A stretch of 64,000 bases of DNA, taken from NCBI RefSeq assembly GCF_026212465.1, contig NC_080051.1:15185904-15249903 (forward strand), in the 5' to 3' direction. Shown here piece after piece: positions 49,080 through 61,000 of the stretch (its first letter is position 1; each line of letters starts with the position of its first letter). A model generated the notes under the pieces. That model searched no databases. It worked only from the letters and a program-made list of their open reading frames with translations, and was not told the DNA's origin. This DNA comes from Amaranthus tricolor. Its lineage: Eukaryota; Streptophyta; Magnoliopsida; Caryophyllales; Amaranthaceae. Both the position numbers and the translations under genes were made by a program.

Positions 49080-52000
49080 TAGGGCTGGCAAAAGCTAAGC
49101 CGACCTGCTAACCTGATCTGAAACCGACCCGAAATTAGCGGGTTTGGGTTTAGATTTTTGACCCAATTAATTAAATGGGTCAACCCGACCTGATCTGTTT
49201 ATTAAATGGGTTAGGTTCATGTTGAATATTTAAACCCGAAAAAAACCTGTTTAACCCATTTATTAAATGGGTCAATCAGGTCAGGTCGACCCATATTTAA
49301 CCCGTTGAAAATTTTAAATAAAGTCATAATTCATAAAGATGATGACTAGAAATTTATTAACCCAAATAAAGTCATAACTGATATATCATAAAGACATAAA
49401 CCCTAAAAATTTAACCCATTAAACCCATTGAAATTCTATGCGCCTCCTCTGTTCCTCTTCTCTCCTTTGTGCGACTGTGCGGCCTACACCTTCTCCTTCC
49501 TCTTCTCTCCGGCGGCTTCTTCTCTGTGCGACTGTGCGCCTTCTCCTTCATCTTCTCTGCGGCACCAAGGTAAGTATTATTTCTTTGTTGTCCGATTTTT
49601 TTGATTTTTTTGATCGATTTATTCTGATTTGGATTGTGTTCGATTTTTTTTATTTTTTTGTGTTTGATTTTAATGTTCATTGTTGTTACTGCTATTTTCA
49701 TTGTTCTTAATGCCATGTTTAATTCTTCATAATAATTTGGTTCGTGTTTGTGTTATTTAGGGTTCGATTTTTTGGTTTTGTGTTTGATTTTTTTGTGTTT
49801 GTGTTACTGCTATTTTTTGTGTTTGATTTTTTTGTGTTTGATTTTGTGTTATTTAGGGTTCATTGTTCTTAATCCTCATTAAATCTCAATTCTTTCTTCC
49901 TATTATTCTATACTTATTTTTTTTATTTACTCCATTTTTTGGTTTCTTGACCAATTTTTGCAAGATTCATATGTTTTGGCTTCATCGGTTTGTCTCATTT
50001 CAGGTAATTTTTTTTTTTTATTTTTTTTTTATTTTACAACTTATTTTACAACATATATTGTACACTGTATAATCTTTTGAATGAAAGCTTTTGATAATCA
50101 TTTGTATAATCTTTTGAAGTTAAGTAATGTAAAGTGATAACAATATCTTATTTATGTATACTGTGTTGTGTTAATACTGTATTGAATGAAAGCTTTATTA
50201 CTTATTTAAGAAGATTTCGCAAAATTTGTATACCATTGAATCTAAACTATTTGGGTCAAATGGGTCAAATGACCTGAAATATATGGGTTTAATGTAGGGC
50301 TGGCAAAAGCTGAGCCGACCTGCTAACCTGATCTGAAACCGACCCGAAATTAGCGGGTTTGGGTTTAGATTTTTGACCCAATTAATTAAATGGGTCAACC
50401 CGACCTGATCTGTTTATTAAATGGGTTAGGTTCATGTTGAATATTTAAACCCGAAAAAAACCTGTTTAACCCATTTATTAAATGGGTCAATCAGGTCAGG
50501 TCGACCCATATTTAACCCGTTGAAAATTTTAAATAAAGTCATAATTCATAAAGATGATGACTAGAAATTTATTAACCCAAATAAAGTCATAACTGATATA
50601 TCATAAAGACATAAACCCTAAAAATTTAACCCATTAAACCCATTGAAATTCTATGCGCCTCCTCTGTTCCTCTTCTCTCCTTTGTGCGACTGTGCGGCCT
50701 ACACCTTCTCCTTCCTCTTCTCTCCGGCGGCTTCTTCTCTGTGCGACTGTGCGCCTTCTCCTTCATCTTCTCTGCGGCACCAAGGTAAGTATTATTTCTT
50801 TGTTGTCCGATTTTTTTGATTTTTTTGATCGATTTATTCTGATTTGGATTGTGTTCGATTTTTTTTATTTTTTTGTGTTTGATTTTAATGTTCATTGTTG
50901 TTACTGCTATTTTCATTGTTCTTAATGCCATGTTTAATTCTTCATAATAATTTGGTTCGTGTTTGTGTTATTTAGGGTTCGATTTTTTGGTTTTGTGTTT
51001 GATTTTTTTGTGTTTGTGTTACTGCTATTTTTTGTGTTTGATTTTTTTGTGTTTGATTTTGTGTTATTTAGGGTTCATTGTTCTTAATCCTCATTAAATC
51101 TCAATTCTTTCTTCCTATTATTCTATACTTATTTTTTTTATTTACTCCATTTTTTGGTTTCTTGACCAATTTTTGCAAGATTCATATGTTTTGGCTTCAT
51201 CGGTTTGTCTCATTTCAGGTAATTTTTTTTTTTTATTTTTTTTTATTTTACAACTTATTTTACAACATATATTGTACACTGTATAATCTTTTGAATGAAA
51301 GCTTTTGATAATCATTTGTATAATCTTTTGAAGTTAAGTAATGTAAAGTGATAACAATATCTTATTTATGTATACTGTGTTGTGTTAATACTGTATTGAA
51401 TGAAAGCTTTATTACTTATTTAAGAAGATTTCGCAAAATTTGTATACCATTGAATCTAAACTATTTGGGTCAAATGGGTCAAATGACCTGAAATATATGG
51501 GTTTAATGTAGGGCTGGCAAAAGCTGAGCCGACCTGCTAACCTGATCTGAAACCGACCCGAAATTAGCGGGTTTGGGTTTAGATTTTTGACCCAATTAAT
51601 TAAATGGGTCAACCCGACCTGATCTGTTTATTAAATGGGTTAGGTTCATGTTGAATATTTAAACCCGAAAAAAACCTGTTTAACCCATTTATTAAATGGG
51701 TCAATCAGGTCAGGTCGACCCATATTTAACCCGTTGAAAATTTTAAATAAAGTCATAATTCATAAAGATGATGACTAGAAATTTATTAACCCAAATAAAG
51801 TCATAACTGATATATCATAAAGACATAAACCCTAAAAATTTAACCCATTAAACCCATTGAAATTCTATGCGCCTCCTCTGTTCCTCTTCTCTCCTTTGTG
51901 CGACTGTGCGGCCTACACCTTCTCCTTCCTCTTCTCTCCGGCGGCTTCTTCTCTGTGCGACTGTGCGCCTTCTCCTTCATCTTCTCTGCGGCACCAAGGT

Positions 52001-55000
52001 AAGTATTATTTCTTTGTTGTCCGATTTTTTTGATTTTTTTGATCGATTTATTCTGATTTGGATTGTGTTCGATTTTTTTTATTTTTTTGTGTTTGATTTT
52101 AATGTTCATTGTTGTTACTGCTATTTTCATTGTTCTTAATGCCATCTTTAATTCTTCATAATAATTTGGTTCGTGTTTGTGTTATTTAGGGTTCGATTTT
52201 TTGGTTTTGTGTTTGATTTTTTTGTGTTTGTGTTACTGCTATTTTTTGTGTTTGATTTTTTTGTGTTTGATTTTGTGTTATTTAGGGTTCATTGTTCTTA
52301 ATCCTCATTAAATCTCAATTCTTTCTTCCTATTATTCTATACTTATTTTTTTTATTTACTCCATTTTTTGGTTTCTTGACCAATTTTTGCAAGATTCATA
52401 TGTTTTGGCTTCATCGGTTTGTCTCATTTCAGGTAATTTTTTATTTTATTTTTTTTTTATTTTACAACTTATTTTACAACATATATTGTACACTGTATAA
52501 TCTTTTGAATGAAAGCTTTTGATAATCATTTGTATAATCTTTTGAAGTTAAGTAATGTAAAGTGATAACAATATCTTATTTATGTATACTGTGTTGTGTT
52601 AATACTGTATTGAATGAAAGCTTTATTACTTATTTAAGAAGATTTCGCAAAATTTGTATACCATTGAATCTAAACTATTTGGGTCAAATGGGTCAAATGA
52701 CCTGAAATATATGGGTTTAATGTAGGGCTGGCAAAAGCTGAGCCGACCTGCTAACCTGATCTGAAACCGACCCGAAATTAGCGGGTTTGGGTTTAGATTT
52801 TTGACCCAATTAATTAAATGGGTCAACCCGACCTGATCTGTTTATTAAATGGGTTAGGTTCATGTTGAATATTTAAACCCGAAAAAAACCTGTTTAACCC
52901 ATTTATTAAATGGGTCAATCAGGTCAGGTCGACCCATATTTAACCCGTTGAAAATTTTAAATAAAGTCATAATTCATAAAGATGATGACTAGAAATTTAT
53001 TAACCCAAATAAAGTCATAACTGATATATCATAAAGACATAAACCCTAAAAATTTAACCCATTAAACCCATTGAAATTCTATGCGCCTCCTCTGTTCCTC
53101 TTCTCTCCTTTGTGCGACTGTGCGGCCTACACCTTCTCCTTCCTCTTCTCTCCGGCGGCTTCTTCTCTGTGCGACTGTGCGCCTTCTCCTTCATCTTCTC
53201 TGCGGCACCAAGGTAAGTATTATTTCTTTGTTGTCCGATTTTTTTGATTTTTTTGATCGATTTATTCTGATTTGGATTGTGTTCGATTTTTTTTATTTTT
53301 TTGTGTTTGATTTTAATGTTCATTGTTGTTACTGCTATTTTCATTGTTCTTAATGCCATGTTTAATTCTTCATAATAATTTGGTTCGTGTTTGTGTTATT
53401 TAGGGTTCGATTTTTTGGTTTTGTGTTTGATTTTTTTGTGTTTGTGTTACTGCTATTTTTTGTGTTTGATTTTTTTGTGTTTGATTTTGTGTTATTTAGG
53501 GTTCATTGTTCTTAATCCTCATTAAATCTCAATTCTTTCTTCCTATTATTCTATACTTATTTTTTTTATTTACTCCATTTTTTGGTTTCTTGACCAATTT
53601 TTGCAAGATTCATATGTTTTGGCTTCATCGGTTTGTCTCATTTCAGGTAATTTTTTTTTTTTATTTTTTTTTTATTTTACAACTTATTTTACAACATATA
53701 TTGTACACTGTATAATCTTTTGAATGAAAGCTTTTGATAATCATTTGTATAATCTTTTGAAGTTAAGTAATGTAAAGTGATAACAATATCTTATTTATGT
53801 ATACTGTGTTGTGTTAATACTGTATTGAATGAAAGCTTTATTACTTATTTAAGAAGATTTCGCAAAATTTGTATACCATTGAATCTAAACTATTTGGGTC
53901 AAATGGGTCAAATGACCTGAAATATATGGGTTTAATGTAGGGCTGGCAAAAGCTGAGCCGACCTGCTAACCTGATCTGAAACCGACCCGAAATTAGCGGG
54001 TTTGGGTTTAGATTTTTGACCCAATTAATTAAATGGGTCAACCCGACCTGATCTGTTTATTAAATGGGTTAGGTTCATGTTGAATATTTAAACCCGAAAA
54101 AAACCTGTTTAACCCATTTATTAAATGGGTCAATCAGGTCAGGTCGACCCATATTTAACCCGTTGAAAATTTTAAATAAAGTCATAATTCATAAAGATGA
54201 TGACTAGAAATTTATTAACCCAAATAAAGTCATAACTGATATATCATAAAGACATAAACCCTAAAAATTTAACCCATTAAACCCATTGAAATTCTATGCG
54301 CCTCCTCTGTTCCTCTTCTCTCCTTTGTGCGACTGTGCGGCCTACACCTTCTCCTTCCTCTTCTCTCCGGCGGCTTCTTCTCTGTGCGACTGTGCGCCTT
54401 CTCCTTCATCTTCTCTGCGGCACCAAGGTAAGTATTATTTCTTTGTTGTCCGATTTTTTTGATTTTTTTGATCGATTTATTCTGATTTGGATTGTGTTCG
54501 ATTTTTTTTATTTTTTTGTGTTTGATTTTAATGTTCATTGTTGTTACTGCTATTTTCATTGTTCTTAATGCCATGTTTAATTCTTCATAATAATTTGGTT
54601 CGTGTTTGTGTTATTTAGGGTTCGATTTTTTGGTTTTGTGTTTGATTTTTTTGTGTTTGTGTTACTGCTATTTTTTGTGTTTGATTTTTTTGTGTTTGAT
54701 TTTGTGTTATTTAGGGTTCATTGTTCTTAATCCTCATTAAATCTCAATTCTTTCTTCCTATTATTCTATACTTATTTTTTTTATTTACTCCATTTTTTGG
54801 TTTCTTGACCAATTTTTGCAAGATTCATATGTTTTGGCTTCATCGGTTTGTCTCATTTCAGGTAATTTTTTTTTTTTATTTTTTTTTTATTTTACAACTT
54901 ATTTTACAACATATATTGTACACTGTATAATCTTTTGAATGAAAGCTTTTGATAATCATTTGTATAATCTTTTGAAGTTAAGTAATGTAAAGTGATAACA

Positions 55001-58000
55001 ATATCTTATTTATGTATACTGTGTTGTGTTAATACTGTATTGAATGAAAGCTTTATTACTTATTTAAGAAGATTTCGCAAAATTTGTATACCATTGAATC
55101 TAAACTATTTGGGTCAAATGGGTCAAATGACCTGAAATATATGGGTTTAATGTAGGGCTGGCAAAAGCTGAGCCGACCTGCTAACCTGATCTGAAACCGA
55201 CCCGAAATTAGCGGGTTTGGGTTTAGATTTTTGACCCAATTAATTAAATGGGTCAACCCGACCTGATCTGTTTATTAAATGGGTTAGGTTCATGTTGAAT
55301 ATTTAAACCCGAAAAAAACCTGTTTAACCCATTTATTAAATGGGTCAATCAGGTCAGGTCGACCCATATTTAACCCGTTGAAAATTTTAAATAAAGTCAT
55401 AATTCATAAAGATGATGACTAGAAATTTATTAACCCAAATAAAGTCATAACTGATATATCATAAAGACATAAACCCTAAAAATTTAACCCATTAAACCCA
55501 TTGAAATTCTATGCGCCTCCTCTGTTCCTCTTCTCTCCTTTGTGCGACTGTGCGGCCTACACCTTCTCCTTCCTCTTCTCTCCGGCGGCTTCTTCTCTGT
55601 GCGACTGTGCGCCTTCTCCTTCATCTTCTCTGCGGCACCAAGGTAAGTATTATTTCTTTGTTGTCCGATTTTTTTGATTTTTTTGATCGATTTATTCTGA
55701 TTTGGATTGTGTTCGATTTTTTTTATTTTTTTGTGTTTGATTTTAATGTTCATTGTTGTTACTGCTATTTTCATTGTTCTTAATGCCATGTTTAATTCTT
55801 CATAATAATTTGGTTCGTGTTTGTGTTATTTAGGGTTCGATTTTTTGGTTTTGTGTTTGATTTTTTTGTGTTTGTGTTACTGCTATTTTTTGTGTTTGAT
55901 TTTTTTGTGTTTGATTTTGTGTTATTTAGGGTTCATTGTTCTTAATCCTCATTAAATCTCAATTCTTTCTTCCTATTATTCTATACTTATTTTTTTTATT
56001 TACTCCATTTTTTGGTTTCTTGACCAATTTTTGCAAGATTCATATGTTTTGGCTTCATCGGTTTGTCTCATTTCAGGTAATTTTTTTTTTTTATTTTTTT
56101 TTTATTTTACAACTTATTTTACAACATATATTGTACACTGTATAATCTTTTGAATGAAAGCTTTTGATAATCATTTGTATAATCTTTTGAAGTTAAGTAA
56201 TGTAAAGTGATAACAATATCTTATTTATGTATACTGTGTTGTGTTAATACTGTATTGAATGAAAGCTTTATTACTTATTTAAGAAGATTTCGCAAAATTT
56301 GTATACCATTGAATCTAAACTATTTGGGTCAAATGGGTCAAATGACCTGAAATATATGGGTTTAATGTAGGGCTGGCAAAAGCTGAGCCGACCTGCTAAC
56401 CTGATCTGAAACCGACCCGAAATTAGCGGGTTTGGGTTTAGATTTTTGACCCAATTAATTAAATGGGTCAACCCTACCTGATCTGTTTATTAAATGGGTT
56501 AGGTTCATGTTGAATATTTAAACCCGAAAAAAACCTGTTTAACCCATTTATTAAATGGGTCAATCAGGTCAGGTCGACCCATATTTAACCCGTTGAAAAT
56601 TTTAAATAAAGTCATAATTCATAAAGATGATGACTAGAAATTTATTAACCCAAATAAAGTCATAACTGATATATCATAAAGACATAAACCCTAAAAATTT
56701 AACCCATTAAACCCATTGAAATTCTATGCGCCTCCTCTGTTCCTCTTCTCTCCTTTGTGCGACTGTGCGGCCTACACCTTCTCCTTCCTCTTCTCTCCGG
56801 CGGCTTCTTCTCTGTGCGACTGTGCGCCTTCTCCTTCATCTTCTCTGCGGCACCAAGGTAAGTATTATTTCTTTGTTGTCCGATTTTTTTGATTTTTTTG
56901 ATCGATTTATTCTGATTTGGATTGTGTTCGATTTTTTTTATTTTTTTGTGTTTGATTTTAATGTTCATTGTTGTTACTGCTATTTTCATTGTTCTTAATG
57001 CCATCTTTAATTCTTCATAATAATTTGGTTCGTGTTTGTGTTATTTAGGGTTCGATTTTTTGGTTTTGTGTTTGATTTTTTTGTGTTTGTGTTACTGCTA
57101 TTTTTTGTGTTTGATTTTTTTGTGTTTGATTTTGTGTTATTTAGGGTTCATTGTTCTTAATCCTCATTAAATCTCAATTCTTTCTTCCTATTATTCTATA
57201 CTTATTTTTTTTATTTACTCCATTTTTTGGTTTCTTGACCAATTTTTGCAAGATTCATATGTTTTGGCTTCATCGGTTTGTCTCATTTCAGGTAATTTTT
57301 TATTTTATTTTTTTTTTATTTTACAACTTATTTTACAACATATATTGTACACTGTATAATCTTTTGAATGAAAGCTTTTGATAATCATTTGTATAATCTT
57401 TTGAAGTTAAGTAATGTAAAGTGATAACAATATCTTATTTATGTATACTGTGTTGTGTTAATACTGTATTGAATGAAAGCTTTATTACTTATTTAAGAAG
57501 ATTTCGCAAAATTTGTATACCATTGAATCTAAACTATTTGGGTCAAATGGGTCAAATGACCTGAAATATATGGGTTTAATGTAGGGCTGGCAAAAGCTGA
57601 GCCGACCTGCTAACCTGATCTGAAACCGACCCGAAATTAGCGGGTTTGGGTTTAGATTTTTGACCCAATTAATTAAATGGGTCAACCCGACCTGATCTGT
57701 TTATTAAATGGGTTAGGTTCATGTTGAATATTTAAACCCGAAAAAAACCTGTTTAACCCATTTATTAAATGGGTCAATCAGGTCAGGTCGACCCATATTT
57801 AACCCGTTGAAAATTTTAAATAAAGTCATAATTCATAAAGATGATGACTAGAAATTTATTAACCCAAATAAAGTCATAACTGATATATCATAAAGACATA
57901 AACCCTAAAAATTTAACCCATTAAACCCATTGAAATTCTATGCGCCTCCTCTGTTCCTCTTCTCTCCTTTGTGCGACTGTGCGGCCTACACCTTCTCCTT

Positions 58001-61000
58001 CCTCTTCTCTCCGGCGGCTTCTTCTCTGTGCGACTGTGCGCCTTCTCCTTCATCTTCTCTGCGGCACCAAGGTAAGTATTATTTCTTTGTTGTCCGATTT
58101 TTTTGATTTTTTTGATCGATTTATTCTGATTTGGATTGTGTTCGATTTTTTTTATTTTTTTGTGTTTGATTTTAATGTTCATTGTTGTTACTGCTATTTT
58201 CATTGTTCTTAATGCCATGTTTAATTCTTCATAATAATTTGGTTCGTGTTTGTGTTATTTAGGGTTCGATTTTTTGGTTTTGTGTTTGATTTTTTTGTGT
58301 TTGTGTTACTGCTATTTTTTGTGTTTGATTTTTTTGTGTTTGATTTTGTGTTATTTAGGGTTCATTGTTCTTAATCCTCATTAAATCTCAATTCTTTCTT
58401 CCTATTATTCTATACTTATTTTTTTTATTTACTCCATTTTTTGGTTTCTTGACCAATTTTTGCAAGATTCATATGTTTTGGCTTCATCGGTTTGTCTCAT
58501 TTCAGGTAATTTTTTTTTTTATTTTTTTTTTATTTTACAACTTATTTTACAACATATATTGTACACTGTATAATCTTTTGAATGAAAGCTTTTGATAATC
58601 ATTTGTATAATCTTTTGAAGTTAAGTAATGTAAAGTGATAACAATATCTTATTTATGTATACTGTGTTGTGTTAATACTGTATTGAATGAAAGCTTTATT
58701 ACTTATTTAAGAAGATTTCGCAAAATTTGTATACCATTGAATCTAAACTATTTGGGTCAAATGGGTCAAATGACCTGAAATATATGGGTTTAATGTAGGG
58801 CTGGCAAAAGCTGAGCCGACCTGCTAACCTGATCTGAAACCGACCCGAAATTAGCGGGTTTGGGTTTAGATTTTTGACCCAATTAATTAAATGGGTCAAC
58901 CCGACCTGATCTGTTTATTAAATGGGTTAGGTTCATGTTGAATATTTAAACCCGAAAAAAACCTGTTTAACCCATTTATTAAATGGGTCAATCAGGTCAG
59001 GTCGACCCATATTTAACCCGTTGAAAATTTTAAATAAAGTCATAATTCATAAAGATGATGACTAGAAATTTATTAACCCAAATAAAGTCATAACTGATAT
59101 ATCATAAAGACATAAACCCTAAAAATTTAACCCATTAAACCCATTGAAATTCTATGCGCCTCCTCTGTTCCTCTTCTCTCCTTTGTGCGACTGTGCGGCC
59201 TACACCTTCTCCTTCCTCTTCTCTCCGGCGGCTTCTTCTCTGTGCGACTGTGCGCCTTCTCCTTCATCTTCTCTGCGGCACCAAGGTAAGTATTATTTCT
59301 TTGTTGTCCGATTTTTTTGATTTTTTTGATCGATTTATTCTGATTTGGATTGTGTTCGATTTTTTTTATTTTTTTGTGTTTGATTTTAATGTTCATTGTT
59401 GTTACTGCTATTTTCATTGTTCTTAATGCCATGTTTAATTCTTCATAATAATTTGGTTCGTGTTTGTGTTATTTAGGGTTCGATTTTTTGGTTTTGTGTT
59501 TGATTTTTTTGTGTTTGTGTTACTGCTATTTTTTGTGTTTGATTTTTTTGTGTTTGATTTTGTGTTATTTAGGGTTCATTGTTCTTAATCCTCATTAAAT
59601 CTCAATTCTTTCTTCCTATTATTCTATACTTATTTTTTTTATTTACTCCATTTTTTGGTTTCTTGACCAATTTTTGCAAGATTCATATGTTTTGGCTTCA
59701 TCGGTTTGTCTCATTTCAGGTAATTTTTTTTTTTTATTTTTTTTTTATTTTACAACTTATTTTACAACATATATTGTACACTGTATAATCTTTTGAATGA
59801 AAGCTTTTGATAATCATTTGTATAATCTTTTGAAGTTAAGTAATGTAAAGTGATAACAATATCTTATTTATGTATACTGTGTTGTGTTAATACTGTATTG
59901 AATGAAAGCTTTATTACTTATTTAAGAAGATTTCGCAAAATTTGTATACCATTGAATCTAAACTATTTGGGTCAAATGGGTCAAATGACCTGAAATATAT
60001 GGGTTTAATGTAGGGCTGGCAAAAGCTGAGCCGACCTGCTAACCTGATCTGAAACCGACCCGAAATTAGCGGGTTTGGGTTTAGATTTTTGACCCAATTA
60101 ATTAAATGGGTCAACCCGACCTGATCTGTTTATTAAATGGGTTAGGTTCATGTTGAATATTTAAACCCGAAAAAAACCTGTTTAACCCATTTATTAAATG
60201 GGTCAATCAGGTCAGGTCGACCCATATTTAACCCGTTGAAAATTTTAAATAAAGTCATAATTCATAAAGATGATGACTAGAAATTTATTAACCCAAATAA
60301 AGTCATAACTGATATATCATAAAGACATAAACCCTAAAAATTTAACCCATTAAACCCATTGAAATTCTATGCGCCTCCTCTGTTCCTCTTCTCTCCTTTG
60401 TGCGACTGTGCGGCCTACACCTTCTCCTTCCTCTTCTCTCCGGCGGCTTCTTCTCTGTGCGACTGTGCGCCTTCTCCTTCATCTTCTCTGCGGCACCAAG
60501 GTAAGTATTATTTCTTTGTTGTCCGATTTTTTTGATTTTTTTGATCGATTTATTCTGATTTGGATTGTGTTCGATTTTTTTTATTTTTTTGTGTTTGATT
60601 TTAATGTTCATTGTTGTTACTGCTATTTTCATTGTTCTTAATGCCATGTTTAATTCTTCATAATAATTTGGTTCGTGTTTGTGTTATTTAGGGTTCGATT
60701 TTTTGGTTTTGTGTTTGATTTTTTTGTGTTTGTGTTACTGCTATTTTTTGTGTTTGATTTTTTTGTGTTTGATTTTGTGTTATTTAGGGTTCATTGTTCT
60801 TAATCCTCATTAAATCTCAATTCTTTCTTCCTATTATTCTATACTTATTTTTTTTATTTACTCCATTTTTTGGTTTCTTGACCAATTTTTGCAAGATTCA
60901 TATGTTTTGGCTTCATCGGTTTGTCTCATTTCAGGTAATTTTTTTTTTTTATTTTTTTTTTATTTTACAACTTATTTTACAACATATATTGTACACTGTA